From Undibacterium parvum (GTDB lineage: Bacteria > Pseudomonadota > Gammaproteobacteria > Burkholderiales > Burkholderiaceae_D): a DNA stretch of 64,000 bases. Within the stretch, counting starts at the first letter, position 1. Each line of letters opens with the position of its first letter. A program made the translations under genes and the position numbers. Shown here in pieces: positions 35,372-45,079 of the stretch. The DNA is taken from the NCBI RefSeq assembly GCF_003955735.1, contig NZ_CP034464.1, forward strand, positions 2,852,001 through 2,916,000. Reading direction: 5' to 3'. Under the pieces are notes generated by a model. The model had not been told where the DNA came from and did no database searches. It was given only the letters and a program-made list of their open reading frames with translations.

Positions 35372-35442
35372 GCCCGCAATAAATTGTCCGGCGATTTTTT
35401 TTCGCTTTTTTTTCGCATTTTTTGAATATTGTTGGCGCTCGC

Positions 35443-36885
35443 ATGAATACCTTACTCTGGTTTGTCGTCTTATATTGGGCAATTTCGGTAGGCATAGGCC
35501 TATACGCCGCCCGCTATGTAAAAAACTCTAAAGACTTTGCCTTGGCTGGGCGCTCTTTGCCGATGTCGGTGGTGACCGCTACCGTGTTTGCCACCTGGTT
35601 TGGCTCGGAAGCGGTGCTGGGGATTTCTTCCACCTTCGTCAAGGAAGGCTTGCGCGGTGTAGTGGCTGACCCTTTCGGCTCGTCCCTGTGTCTGATCTTG
35701 GTCGGCATTTTTTTTGCGCGCCCGCTGTACCGCATGAATCTGCTAACCATAGGCGATTACTATAAAAATAAATTTGGACGCAAGGTCGAAGTGCTGGTCA
35801 GCCTGTGTATCGTGATTTCTTACCTAGGCTGGGTGGCAGCGCAGATCAAGGCGCTAGGCCTGGTGTTCAATGTGGTCTCCGGTGGTTATCTGTCTATGGA
35901 GATTGGCATGCTGATCGGTGCTGCCAGCGTCTTGATCTATACCCTGATGGGCGGCATGTGGTCGGTGGCGATTACCGATTTTTTACAGATGATCATCATC
36001 GTGCTCGGTATGTTTTACATAGGTTGGGAAGTGTCCGATATGGTAGGGGGCGCTGCGGCGGTGATTACGCATGCCTCAGAGGCCGGCAAACTGGCTTTCT
36101 GGCCGGCACCGACCGCGCGCGAGTCGCTCTGGTTCTTCGCTGCCTGGATCACCATGATGCTAGGCTCGATCCCGCAGCAAGATGTGTTTCAGCGGGTGGC
36201 CGCGTCTAAAAACGAAAATATCGCACGCAATGCCTCTATCTTGGGCGGGGTCATGTATTTTTGCTTTGCCTTCATTCCCATGTTTCTGGCGTATTCTGCC
36301 ACCCTGATTGATCCTGCCATGGTGGCAAATTTGATCGATAAGGATCCGCAAATGATCTTGCCTACCCTGATCATGACCAAGGTGCCGATGTTGGCGCAGG
36401 TGATGTTTTTCGGTGCCTTGCTGTCGGCGATCAAGAGCTGCGCCAGCGCGACTTTACTGGCGCCGTCGATTACTTTTTCTGAAAATATACTCAGACCTAT
36501 GTTGCCGGCGCATAGCGATCGCCAATTTTTAATGCTGATGCGGGTGGTGGTGCTGCTGTTTACGGCTGTCGTGACGCTGTTTGCAATGAACACCGAGGCC
36601 AGCATTTATAAAATGGTAGAAAATGCCTATAAAGTAACTTTGGTGGCCGCTTTCGTGCCGCTGGCGTTTGGCCTGTATTGGAAACGTGCGAACAGCCAGG
36701 GCGCCTTGCTGTCGATATTCTTGGGCTTATCTTCCTGGATATTATTAGAATATCAAGCCCCAGAGGGCTTATGGCCACCGCAACTGGTCGGTGTCTTGAT
36801 GAGTTTGACGGGCATGTTGCTGGGTTCCTGGCTGCCTCAAATAGGTAAAAAACAGCTAGTCACCGCGCATTCAAGCTTAAATTAG
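35443..36885 (+). CDS. Sodium:solute symporter (SSS family)
   Basis: 480 residues from the ATG at 35443; a TTG seven codons earlier is less likely. About 13 transmembrane segments. SSS motifs: DFALAGRSLPMSVVTATVFATWFGSEAVLGISS in the first helices (sodium and substrate site region) and the family pattern around GYLSMEIGMLIGAASVLIYTLMGGMWSVAITDFLQ. It couples sodium influx to uptake of an organic solute. The substrate cannot be read from sequence; subgroup members carry proline, pantothenate, acetate and others. It follows the orphan histidine kinase by 148 bp, so the kinase might sense a related nutrient, but this is speculation. Confidence 0.88.
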   Translation: MNTLLWFVVLYWAISVGIGLYAARYVKNSKDFALAGRSLPMSVVTATVFATWFGSEAVLGISSTFVKEGLRGVVADPFGSSLCLILVGIFFARPLYRMNLLTIGDYYKNKFGRKVEVLVSLCIVISYLGWVAAQIKALGLVFNVVSGGYLSMEIGMLIGAASVLIYTLMGGMWSVAITDFLQMIIIVLGMFYIGWEVSDMVGGAAAVITHASEAGKLAFWPAPTARESLWFFAAWITMMLGSIPQQDVFQRVAASKNENIARNASILGGVMYFCFAFIPMFLAYSATLIDPAMVANLIDKDPQMILPTLIMTKVPMLAQVMFFGALLSAIKSCASATLLAPSITFSENILRPMLPAHSDRQFLMLMRVVVLLFTAVVTLFAMNTEASIYKMVENAYKVTLVAAFVPLAFGLYWKRANSQGALLSIFLGLSSWILLEYQAPEGLWPPQLVGVLMSLTGMLLGSWLPQIGKKQLVTAHSSLN

Positions 36886-36940
36886 CCTAGACGGGGAGCT
36901 GTGCTGGCGCGGACGGCTGTGAAAAGCACTAAAAAAGCTT

Positions 36941-36946
36941 TATAAT
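36941..36946 (+). promoter_or_regulatory. Candidate -10 element upstream of fmdB-DUF502-aspS
   Basis: Perfect TATAAT, 35 bp before the FmdB start; the -35 position reads TGTGAA, a poor match. Confidence 0.35.
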
Positions 36947-36981
36947 TCAGGGTTTTACAAGATTTTTTTCGGATTGATAAA

Positions 36982-37347
36982 ATGCCTATTTATGCTTACC
37001 GCTGCGAAGAATGTGGATTTGCCAAGGACGTGTTGCAAAAAATGTCTGACGAGCCTTTGAGCGTTTGTCTGTCCTGTGGCAAGCCTAGCTTTAAAAAACA
37101 AGTGACCGCAGCTGGTTTCCAATTGAAGGGATCTGGTTGGTATGTGACCGATTTTCGGGATGCTAAGGGCGCTGCGCCTGCAGCAACCGGTGGTGCGGTG
37201 GCGGCGACTGCTGAGTCCTCGTCGAGCAGCGATGCTGTTGCCAGTTCATCCGCTGCAAGTTCAGCGACTACAGCAGCGCCGGCGGCCAGCACAGCGCCCG
37301 CAGCGAGCGCTCCGGCAACGACGGGTAGTGAGAATAAAGCGGCTTGA
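36982..37347 (+). CDS. FmdB-family zinc ribbon protein
   Basis: 121 residues. The N-terminal 60 residues are the FmdB zinc ribbon: MPIYAYRCEECG with Cys8 and Cys11, then CLSCG with Cys29 and Cys32, and the family end GFQLKGSGWYVTDFR. The remaining half is a low-complexity Ala/Ser/Thr/Pro tail. FmdB was named for a putative regulator of formamidase and amidase genes; its actual function is unsettled. In Betaproteobacteria it almost always stands before DUF502 and aspS, as here. Confidence 0.88.
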   Translation: MPIYAYRCEECGFAKDVLQKMSDEPLSVCLSCGKPSFKKQVTAAGFQLKGSGWYVTDFRDAKGAAPAATGGAVAATAESSSSSDAVASSSAASSATTAAPAASTAPAASAPATTGSENKAA

Positions 37348-37385
37348 TGTGTGAGCCAACTCCAAATCAGGGCAAATAAGAAATC

Positions 37386-37997
37386 ATGCGTAAATATTTT
37401 ATTACAGGCTTACTGATTTTAGTGCCGTTGGCCATTACCCTGTGGGTACTGCATTCGGTCATTAGCACCATGGATCAATCCTTGTTGCTATTGCCTGCGC
37501 AATGGCGGCCTGAGCAATTGTTTGGATTTAAAGTTTTGGGCATAGGCACCATCCTGACCTTGCTGATCGTGTTTGTGACCGGCTTATTGGCGCAAAATTT
37601 CATCGGTAATTATGTGGTGGAGGCATGGGAAGCACTGCTTAAACGCATCCCTATCGTCAACTCGATTTACTCTAGCGTCAAGCAGGTTTCTGATACCTTG
37701 TTTTCATCGAGTGGCAATGCCTTTAGCAAGGCCTTGCTGGTGCAGTATCCGCGTGAAGGTAGTTGGACCATTGCCTTCCTGACCGGGGTGCCGGGTGGCG
37801 CGGTGGCTAAGCATTTGAAGGGCGAGTACATCAGTATCTATGTGCCGACTACACCGAATCCGACTTCAGGTTTTTTTCTGATGGTACCTAAGGCGGACAC
37901 CATAGAACTTGATATGTCGGTCGATGCTGCCTTGAAATATGTGGTGTCTATGGGCGTGGTGGCACCAGACACTTTGCCGCAAGTAAAAACTAAGTAA
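37386..37997 (+). CDS. DUF502 family membrane protein
   Basis: 203 residues. Two N-terminal transmembrane helices (about 3-25 and 55-80) followed by a soluble domain with the family motifs RIPIVNSIYSSVKQVSDTLF, GSWTIAFLTG and the conserved VPTTPNPTSGFFLMVPK. Function unknown. It follows FmdB by 38 bp and precedes aspS; its stop codon lies inside the first unit of a 14-bp tandem repeat. Confidence 0.88.
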   Translation: MRKYFITGLLILVPLAITLWVLHSVISTMDQSLLLLPAQWRPEQLFGFKVLGIGTILTLLIVFVTGLLAQNFIGNYVVEAWEALLKRIPIVNSIYSSVKQVSDTLFSSSGNAFSKALLVQYPREGSWTIAFLTGVPGGAVAKHLKGEYISIYVPTTPNPTSGFFLMVPKADTIELDMSVDAALKYVVSMGVVAPDTLPQVKTK

Positions 37998-38033
37998 GAC
38001 AGAATAAGTAAGACAGAATAAGTAAGACAGAAT
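37992..38033 (+). repeat. 14-bp tandem repeat, three exact copies
   Basis: Three exact units of AAGTAAGACAGAAT. The first contains the stop codon of the DUF502 gene (TAA at 37995-37997), and the array ends 45 bp before the aspS start. Such an array can vary in copy number by slippage. Confidence 0.9.
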
Positions 38034-38078
38034 CACGTAACATCAAATTCCATATTTAAATAAAGACAGGTAGAAACT

Positions 38079-39884
38079 ATGTCCATGCGTACCAATTACT
38101 GTGGCCTCACCAATGAGGAATTACTCGGTCAAACCGTTAGCCTGTGCGGCTGGGTACATCGTCGCCGCGACCATGGCGGTGTGATTTTTATCGACTTGCG
38201 CGACCGCGAAGGTCTGGTTCAGATCGTCTGCAATCCAGATGCAGTGGAAGTGTTCAAGGCGGCCGAATCGGTGCGTAATGAATTCTGTCTGCGTGTCACC
38301 GGTGTAGTACGCCCGCGCCCAGATGGCACAGTGAATAACAATCTGAAATCCGGCAAAATTGAAGTGGTCTGCGATATGCTGGAAGTGTTGAACGCTTCGG
38401 TCACTCCACCGTTCCAGTTGGATGACGACAATCTGTCTGAAACCACACGTCTGACGCATCGCGTACTCGATTTGCGCCGTCCGCAAATGCAAAACAATTT
38501 GCGTCTGCGTTACAAGGTCACAATGGAAGTGCGTAAGTTCTTGGACGCTAACGGTTTCATCGATATCGAAACCCCTATGCTGACCAAGTCGACGCCAGAA
38601 GGCGCGCGCGATTACCTGGTGCCTTCGCGTGTCAACGCTGGTGAATTTTTCGCGCTGCCACAATCGCCGCAATTGTTCAAGCAACTGCTGATGGTGGCTA
38701 ACTTTGATCGTTACTATCAGATCACCAAATGTTTCCGCGATGAAGATCTGCGCGCTGACCGTCAGCCAGAATTTACCCAGATCGATTGCGAAACTTCTTT
38801 CATGTCCGAGCAAGAAATCCGCGACATGTTTGAAAACATGATGCGCCTGATTTTCAAGAATACGCTAGACATCGATTTGCCAAATCCTTTCCCTGTCATG
38901 GATTACTTCGAAGCCATGGGGCTGTATGGTTCGGATAAGCCAGACATGCGCGTCAAGCTGCAATTTACTGACCTCACCGAGGTGATGAAAGACGTTGATT
39001 TCAAAGTCTTTAGCGGTGCCGCGAATATGCCAAATGGCCGCGTGGTTGGTATGCGTGTACCAGGTGGCGCCAACATGCCACGTTCTGAGATCGATGCTTA
39101 CACCCAGTTCGTGGCGATCTACGGTGCTAAGGGTTTGGCTTATATCAAGGTCAATGAAGTTGCCAAAGGTCGTGATGGTTTGCAATCGCCTATCGTCAAG
39201 AACCTGCACGATGCAGCACTGACACAAATCCTGGCATTGACCGGCGCGCAAGACGGCGATCTGATTTTCTTCGGCGCGGATAAGGCCAAGATCGTTAATG
39301 ACGCTATCGGTGCTTTGCGGGTTAAAGTCGGTCACAGCGAATTCGGTAAGAACAACGGCTTGTTCGAGAATGTCTGGAAGCCACTCTGGGTAATCGACTT
39401 CCCTATGTTTGAATACGATGAAGCCAATGACCGCTGGTCGGCTACGCACCATCCTTTCACTGCGCCAAAAGACGGTCATGAAGATTTGATGGAAAGCGAT
39501 CCGGGCAATTGCATCTCGAAAGCCTACGACATGGTCTTGAATGGTTGGGAGCTCGGTGGTGGTTCTGTGCGTATCCACCGTGCCGATGTACAGAGCAAGG
39601 TATTCCGCGCCCTGAAGATCGATGCCGAAGAAGCGCAATTGAAGTTTGGTTTCTTGCTGGACGCATTGCAATACGGCGCGCCTCCGCATGGTGGTCTGGC
39701 CTTCGGTTTGGATCGCATCGTTACCATGATGACCGGTGCCGAGTCTATCCGTGACGTGATCGCTTTCCCGAAAACCCAGCGCGCCCAGTGTCTGCTGACA
39801 CAAGCGCCGTCGGCGGTGGACGAGAAGCAATTGCGTGAATTGCATATCCGTTTGCGTGCTGTAGAGCCTGTGATTAAAGGCTAA
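38079..39884 (+). CDS. aspS: Aspartyl-tRNA synthetase
   Basis: 601 residues, bacterial-type class II synthetase. An N-terminal anticodon-binding OB domain ([23 protein letters not shown], about 20-45) is followed by the catalytic domain with motif 2 [18 protein letters not shown] (about 217-234), the bacterial GAD insertion, and motif 3 [11 protein letters not shown] (near 545). It charges tRNA-Asp, and in bacteria lacking AsnRS also tRNA-Asn for later amidation. A perfect terminator follows. Confidence 0.98.
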   Translation: MSMRTNYCGLTNEELLGQTVSLCGWVHRRRDHGGVIFIDLRDREGLVQIVCNPDAVEVFKAAESVRNEFCLRVTGVVRPRPDGTVNNNLKSGKIEVVCDMLEVLNASVTPPFQLDDDNLSETTRLTHRVLDLRRPQMQNNLRLRYKVTMEVRKFLDANGFIDIETPMLTKSTPEGARDYLVPSRVNAGEFFALPQSPQLFKQLLMVANFDRYYQITKCFRDEDLRADRQPEFTQIDCETSFMSEQEIRDMFENMMRLIFKNTLDIDLPNPFPVMDYFEAMGLYGSDKPDMRVKLQFTDLTEVMKDVDFKVFSGAANMPNGRVVGMRVPGGANMPRSEIDAYTQFVAIYGAKGLAYIKVNEVAKGRDGLQSPIVKNLHDAALTQILALTGAQDGDLIFFGADKAKIVNDAIGALRVKVGHSEFGKNNGLFENVWKPLWVIDFPMFEYDEANDRWSATHHPFTAPKDGHEDLMESDPGNCISKAYDMVLNGWELGGGSVRIHRADVQSKVFRALKIDAEEAQLKFGFLLDALQYGAPPHGGLAFGLDRIVTMMTGAESIRDVIAFPKTQRAQCLLTQAPSAVDEKQLRELHIRLRAVEPVIKG

Positions 39885-39902
39885 GCGCATACGCTAAAAA
39901 CG

Positions 39903-39933
39903 AAAAAGGCACAGTTTTCTGTGCCTTTTTTTT
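39903..39933 (+). terminator. Rho-independent terminator after aspS
   Basis: 12-bp perfect stem AAAAAGGCACAG / CTGTGCCTTTTT with a four-base loop and a T run; usable in both directions. Confidence 0.92.
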
Positions 39934-39964
39934 AACTTGATTTTCTGTAATTTTGACTCCACAC

Positions 39965-40018
39965 TATCCATGCGCTTCTTCAGGGCTTTTCGGCCTGCGA
40001 TGCCCGTGTTTATTGCGC
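39965..40018. repeat. Degenerate REP-like element, copy F
   Basis: ACTATCCATGCGCTTCTTC, then GGCCTGCGA and TATTGCGCC: the order and wording follow copy C at 25089 but the arms are eroded, so it no longer folds well. Lies between aspS and nudB. Confidence 0.5.
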
Positions 40019-40122
40019 CTACCGTTTTTTGTAAGAGCCAAACTGGGCATAAGAATTGAAGCAAAAATTGTAGCAAAAAGCTGCATAGTGTGTTGATCGG
40101 ATAAAGCGAAGTGCTAACAAGT

Positions 40123-40572
40123 ATGAATTTTAAAATCCCCGTCTCTGTGCTGGTCGTCATCTATACTGAAAACTTAGAGGTGTTGTTGATAGAACGTGCC
40201 GATAAGCCCGGGTTCTGGCAATCGGTGACTGGCTCGCAGGACAGTTTGGATGAAGTGATGCGCGATACCGCTCAGCGTGAAGTGGCCGAAGAGACGGGTA
40301 TTGATACGGCTTTATTCGCGCTAGCCGATTGGAAAATTTCTAATGTGTATGAAATTTATCCGGTCTGGCGGCATCGTTATGCGCCTGGCGTGACGCGCAA
40401 TACCGAACATGTATTTGGGCTCTGTGTGCCACGCGATGTCGCCATTACTTTGGCGCCGCGTGAGCATTTACAGTATCAGTGGTTGCCGCATAGAGAGGCG
40501 GCTGATCTGTGTTTTTCCGCCTCCAACGCCGAAGCGATTTTGCAATTGCCGCATTACCGTCACGGCGCTTAA
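40123..40572 (+). CDS. nudB: Dihydroneopterin triphosphate diphosphatase
   Basis: 149 residues from the ATG at 40123; a GTG four codons earlier (40111) is an equally possible start. Nudix hydrolase with the NudB-specific context IPVSVLVVIYT.. and PGFWQSVTGSQ. The Nudix box runs GSQDSLDEVMRDTAQREVAEETGI, with one residue more than the consensus between Gly and the first Glu; the REVAEE metal site is intact. It removes pyrophosphate from dihydroneopterin triphosphate in folate synthesis. It lies between aspS and the EEP/clsB pair, a usual order in Burkholderiales. Confidence 0.88.
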   Translation: MNFKIPVSVLVVIYTENLEVLLIERADKPGFWQSVTGSQDSLDEVMRDTAQREVAEETGIDTALFALADWKISNVYEIYPVWRHRYAPGVTRNTEHVFGLCVPRDVAITLAPREHLQYQWLPHREAADLCFSASNAEAILQLPHYRHGA

Positions 40573-40602
40573 AAAAACATAGGCAGCAAACGGAGAGTGA
40601 GA

Positions 40603-41442
40603 ATGAAGCTAAAGATTGCCACTTACAATATTCATAAAGGCGTCAGCGCTTTCGGTCGAAAAGCGCGCATCCATGGCCTAAAAGAAGCGATCAGTCTACT
40701 CGATGCCGATCTGGTGTTTTTGCAAGAAGTGCAGGGGCAGCATGATTATCACGCCGAAAACCATACGCGTTGGCCTGAGATGGGACAGGATGCCTTTATC
40801 GCCGGTGATACCCATGAAGTCGCGTATGGCATGAATGCGGTGTATCAGCATGGCCACCACGGCAATGCCTTGCTGAGTCGCTTTGCGATCAGCTCATCCT
40901 ACAATCATGATGTTTCCGATCATGCCTATGAGCAGCGTGGTATTTTGCATGTGGTGATACGCTTGGGTAGTCTAGACGTGCATTGTTTTGTGATCCATCT
41001 GGGCCTATTCGCCACCAGTCGACGGCGTCAGGTCCAGGCCTTGATTAAAGAGATACAGAGCAATTTACCGGCCGATGCGCCACTGATTATTGCCGGTGAT
41101 TTCAATGACTGGAGCAAGGGCCTGAGCCAAACCTTGTATCAGGAATTGGGCGTGCGCGAAGCCTTTGATGGCGAGCGTGCTCAGAGCGGCTCTTTACTCA
41201 GTCTGAGCGGCATGCGCGGTTTGATGCCGCAGCCGCGTTTTAAGCATGCCCATACCTTTCCGGTTGAAATGCCTTGTCTATGTCTAGATAGAGTGTATCT
41301 GCGTGGTTTTGAGGTGGAGCAAGCCAAAGTATTGCGCGGCGCGCCCTGGACTACTTTATCGGATCATTTACCTATCCTGGTGACTCTGGATTTTTCATCT
41401 GCAATTGCTGCCGCCATGGCAGCCAAGGCAAGCTCGGCTTAA
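40603..41442 (+). CDS. Endonuclease/exonuclease/phosphatase family protein (YbhP-like)
   Basis: 279 residues from the ATG at 40603, which has CGGAG about 7 bp upstream. EEP-fold motifs: IATYNIHKG, VFLQEVQG (metal-binding Glu), GNALLSR, VIHLGLF, IIAGDFNDWS and the end TLSDHLPILV with the catalytic Asp-His. E. coli ybhP also stands just before clsB (ybhO), and here the stop abuts the clsB start, so the two likely act together in phospholipid metabolism; the exact substrate is unknown. Confidence 0.88.
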   Translation: MKLKIATYNIHKGVSAFGRKARIHGLKEAISLLDADLVFLQEVQGQHDYHAENHTRWPEMGQDAFIAGDTHEVAYGMNAVYQHGHHGNALLSRFAISSSYNHDVSDHAYEQRGILHVVIRLGSLDVHCFVIHLGLFATSRRRQVQALIKEIQSNLPADAPLIIAGDFNDWSKGLSQTLYQELGVREAFDGERAQSGSLLSLSGMRGLMPQPRFKHAHTFPVEMPCLCLDRVYLRGFEVEQAKVLRGAPWTTLSDHLPILVTLDFSSAIAAAMAAKASSA

Positions 41443-42606
41443 ATGCGCAAACTTAATTTAATCCCCGGAAATGCACTGCGTTTATTGCATTGCGGTAGTG
41501 ATTATTTTGCCTGTCTACTAGCGGAAATTGCGCAGGCTCACAGCGAAATTTACCTCGAGACTTATATTTTTTCTGATGATGCAGTCGCGTTGCAAGTACG
41601 TGACGCCCTGATCGCAGCGGCCACGCGTGGCGTGCAAGTACGCGTCATTATCGACTGGGTAGGCAGTGGCGATACGCGCTCAGAATTGCTGCAGCGGGAG
41701 TTTGCTGAGGGCGGTGTGGAATGCCGTAGCTTTAATCCCTGGTTTAAACGCGGTTTGGCGCGCACCCATAGAAAAATTGTGGTGATCGATCAGCGCATCG
41801 CCTTACTCGGCGGTATCAATATCATCGACGACTATGTGGCCGATGATGGCTCTGGCCTGATACTGGCATTTCCACGCTGGGATTTTGCGGTCACGGTACA
41901 AGGTGCCTTGTTGCCGCATATTCATCTGGAGGTCGAGGCACAATGGTTGCGTTTGGGTAAGCTGGCCTTGACGACGCGGGTTAAACTGATACGCGAGTTG
42001 CGCAAACAACTGGTGGTGAAATCCCATCAACCGATGTTGGCAGCCTTGGTGGTGCGGGATAATCTACGCAATCGCAGCACCATACAGCGCGCCTATTTGC
42101 AAGCTTTGGGGATGGCAAGAAAGCGTGCAATTCTCGCCAATCCGTATTTTGCGCCTGGGCGTAAGCTGCGCAACGCCCTGATCTCAGCCGCCGCGCGCGG
42201 GGTCGATGTTACGCTCATCATAGGCGTCGGGCAGTTTGCCTTGCAGGATGCGATCACCCATTCTTTCTATCCCAAGCTATTGCAGCACGGAGTCAAAATT
42301 GTCGAGTACAGAAAGACCCAGTTGCATGCCAAAGTGGCAGTGATAGATGATGAATGGGCCACGGTAGGGTCGAGCAATTTCGATGGACTGAGCTTATTTG
42401 TGAATCAGGAAGCCAATGTCGTAATCCGGGATCATGGCTTTGCCCGTGATTTAAGCCTACATCTGGAGCAGGGCATCGCAGACGGGGTGGCAGTGGCTGC
42501 GGCGGACTATGCCAATCATCCCTGGTATCGACGTCTCTGGTATGGCACCGCCTACCTGATATATCGCGGCTTGATGCGTATCGCGACCCTGGGTGGGTAT
42601 ACTTAG
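41443..42606 (+). CDS. clsB: Cardiolipin synthase B (phospholipase D family)
   Basis: 387 residues with two HKD motifs: HRKIVVIDQRIALLGGIN (near residue 109) and HAKVAVIDDEWATVGSSNFD (near 290). It lacks the N-terminal membrane helices of ClsA, as ClsB does. The enzyme joins phosphatidyl groups to form cardiolipin or phosphatidylglycerol. It starts on the base after the stop of the YbhP-like gene, the same arrangement as in E. coli ybhP-clsB. It converges on a histidine kinase 62 bp away. Confidence 0.92.
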   Translation: MRKLNLIPGNALRLLHCGSDYFACLLAEIAQAHSEIYLETYIFSDDAVALQVRDALIAAATRGVQVRVIIDWVGSGDTRSELLQREFAEGGVECRSFNPWFKRGLARTHRKIVVIDQRIALLGGINIIDDYVADDGSGLILAFPRWDFAVTVQGALLPHIHLEVEAQWLRLGKLALTTRVKLIRELRKQLVVKSHQPMLAALVVRDNLRNRSTIQRAYLQALGMARKRAILANPYFAPGRKLRNALISAAARGVDVTLIIGVGQFALQDAITHSFYPKLLQHGVKIVEYRKTQLHAKVAVIDDEWATVGSSNFDGLSLFVNQEANVVIRDHGFARDLSLHLEQGIADGVAVAAADYANHPWYRRLWYGTAYLIYRGLMRIATLGGYT

Positions 42607-42668
42607 GGCGCGCAAGTCGCAAACTTTCTGAGCAAATTACTCGAATAAAAACATTGACGTTCCAGAGT

Positions 42669-44774
42669 TTAAGTTGCGATCGGGAAGCTAATGAAAAAAC
42701 AAGTCCCTTGCCCTACGCTAGTTTCATAGCGTATGTTGCCATGCATGAGAGTGACCAAATCTCGGGTAATCGATAAGCCCAGTCCGGTACCACTTACTTT
42801 GCGAGTGTCGGATGAATCCGCCTGTGCAAATCGTTGAAACATCTTGTCCTGAAAATCTAAGGGAATACCTTGTCCCTGATCGCGGATGCTTATGCATATC
42901 TGCTGGTCAATTTGATGCGCGCTGACGCTCACGCAACTATTGGCAGGCGAGAACTTGCAAGCATTAGATAAAATGTTTGCCATGATTTGCTGGAAGCGAC
43001 CTTCGTCAAGGGAGAGTTTAACCTCAGGAATTATGCCGTCAATAAGGATATTGACCCCGAACTGGCTGGCAAAGGCTTGATTCGATTTGCAGGCATAGTC
43101 GAGTAAGTCATCAAGTCTGATAACGCTAAAATTAAATTCCATTTGACCTGCTTCCATTTTCTGGATGTCGAGCAAATCGTTGATCAGGCGTGTCAAAACT
43201 TCGGTATTTTTGTAGGCCATCTCCAGCATGTCGGTACCGATTTTTGGTAATGTGCCAGCCACGCCACCTCGCAATAAACCCAAAGAGCCACGCATAGCGG
43301 TGAGCGGAGTGCGTAATTCATGGCTAACTGTCGAGATAAATTCGGTTTTGGCTTTCTCCATTTTTTTGCGAACGCTAATATCTCTGAGAATAATGACCTG
43401 ACGTTGCTGTCCGGAAATCTGAAAACTGGCGATAGAGAGTTCGCATGGGAATTCAATTTCATTTGCGCGTTTAGCGATATGCTCATGCTTAATTTTGGCA
43501 TCGAGCAGGGCAACCTGACCTATTTCTAGGATCAATGTATCGATCAAATGAGCGTTGATCGCCTGTGCTGGCAATGCGAAGATCTGCTCTGCAGCCCGAT
43601 TACACGAGATGATCAGTCCTGATGCATCTGTGATGAGGATCGCATCTGGGGCATTATCAAGGATGGCCGCCATATGCTCGGATGAATCTGTCAGTGCCTG
43701 CTGATTACGCGAAAGATTTTCCAGTAAAACGGTTTTTTCGTTATTCGCTAGTTCCGCCTCATGCTTTAGACGTTTGGTGAGCAGCAGATCCTCTTCATTT
43801 CTGCGCAAAGCACGCACTAGCCAGGTAAATGCCAAGCAAAGAGCAATGATGCTGCCGGCGGCAACCGTTAAGATCAAACGGGTAGTACCGCGCCAGGCCC
43901 CAAGATAGATATCTTCTTCTATCGTGTAATTGACGATGAGAGGGTATTTTTTGACGGTGCGCACAGCACCCATGCGTGGCTGGCCTGATGCATTATTGTT
44001 CGCCAGTCGTGGACCATCGCTAATCAACACGCCATCACTACGTTTTTGATCGTGAACGATTAGATAGCTGGAGCCGGTAAGATTTTTTTTGCCTAGCAGG
44101 TCTTCTGTTGCAGGCCAGCGCGCCAGAATCGTAAAGTCGTCGCGTAGCAGTGTGATGACTGCTTTACCAGCGATACTGACGCGTTGATAAAAATCGGAAT
44201 AGTAATCGGTAGAAATACCCAATAAAACCATACCTATAAATTGCCCTTGCGTATCGTTGAGGCGGCGGCTAATGTAAAAGGTCCATTTTCCATTGCCTTT
44301 GTTACGTACTGGATCGCTCACTAATACGCCTAATTTTGCATCATCGTGATGTGCCTTGAAATAATCACGTTCGGCTAAATTAATTTTTGGCGCTGGCCAT
44401 TTGCGTGTGAAATTGATGACGTCGCCATTTTGAGCAACCACGGTCGCCACATCTATTTGCGGAGAATTGGCGGCCTTGGCTGCCATGATCTGGAAAAAAT
44501 CCTCGCTCCCTATCAGCGCTCGCAGCGTTTTATCATCGTTAGGTGCTTTTGCTTTGATGCGTTCGGTGATGTCGTCCAAGGCGAGATAGGCCGTGGTCAT
44601 TTGCTGTGCTGTATTTTCTGCCAGTATCAGGGCAATGTTGCTAGCCTGTTGACGCCAGTCGTTGATGGCCTTGTCGCGTGATACTTTGATCGATATGCCG
44701 GTACCTAAAGCGATAACCAGGCTAAGAAACAGACCAAAAATGATCGCTACATTGCTGATGTTGATGCGTTTCAT
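42669..44774 (-). CDS. Membrane sensor histidine kinase (Cache-PAS-HisKA-HATPase)
   Basis: 701 residues. An N-terminal transmembrane helix (about 8-28), a periplasmic Cache-like sensor domain (about 40-290), a second helix (about 300-320), a PAS domain (about 365-470), HisKA with TVSHELRTPLTAMRGS (phospho-His about 483) and an HATPase domain with NACKFSP, RDQGQGIP and GTGLGLSI. Its periplasmic part resembles that of the GGDEF/EAL protein at 56522-59716 (FYxR, GxAVIxL and LxRxP patterns in the same order). No response regulator is adjacent. The ligand is unknown. Confidence 0.9.
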   Translation of the reverse strand: MKRINISNVAIIFGLFLSLVIALGTGISIKVSRDKAINDWRQQASNIALILAENTAQQMTTAYLALDDITERIKAKAPNDDKTLRALIGSEDFFQIMAAKAANSPQIDVATVVAQNGDVINFTRKWPAPKINLAERDYFKAHHDDAKLGVLVSDPVRNKGNGKWTFYISRRLNDTQGQFIGMVLLGISTDYYSDFYQRVSIAGKAVITLLRDDFTILARWPATEDLLGKKNLTGSSYLIVHDQKRSDGVLISDGPRLANNNASGQPRMGAVRTVKKYPLIVNYTIEEDIYLGAWRGTTRLILTVAAGSIIALCLAFTWLVRALRRNEEDLLLTKRLKHEAELANNEKTVLLENLSRNQQALTDSSEHMAAILDNAPDAILITDASGLIISCNRAAEQIFALPAQAINAHLIDTLILEIGQVALLDAKIKHEHIAKRANEIEFPCELSIASFQISGQQRQVIILRDISVRKKMEKAKTEFISTVSHELRTPLTAMRGSLGLLRGGVAGTLPKIGTDMLEMAYKNTEVLTRLINDLLDIQKMEAGQMEFNFSVIRLDDLLDYACKSNQAFASQFGVNILIDGIIPEVKLSLDEGRFQQIMANILSNACKFSPANSCVSVSAHQIDQQICISIRDQGQGIPLDFQDKMFQRFAQADSSDTRKVSGTGLGLSITRDLVTLMHGNIRYETSVGQGTCFFISFPIAT

Positions 44775-45079
44775 CCGTTATCCCAATCGAAGCTAATCAC
44801 AGAGCGAACTGAAAAATTGGCGGTTGGAGCAAGCTATGCCTAGTCTATTCTAGCCGAGTATCGTGCATTTTTTAGCATTTGCAAAGCGAGCTTGATTGCT
44901 TAAGGGTTTAAGGATACTAAAGCGGATGACTTAGAAAATATGTCATGTGGTTTTATATACCATGGTTTGCTTCAGATAGGCTTCTTATGCCGCCGAAAAT
45001 GCTGCGTAAACGTGAATAGAGTGAAATACCTCGCAGAAAATAGTATGATCGTTTTTAAATTGAAGGAGCGTGCTTTTTT
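44775..45079. other. 305-bp divergent intergenic region
   Basis: Between the divergent histidine kinase and hslR genes. It is AT-rich and must hold both promoters, but I see no hexamer pair good enough to name, no repeat element and no credible gene. Confidence 0.5.

Noticed and set aside
38865..39890. Minus-strand open frame of 341 codons
   Set aside because: Antisense shadow of aspS; the composition (rich in His, Arg, Gln, Thr) is that of a mirrored gene and no motif is recognisable.
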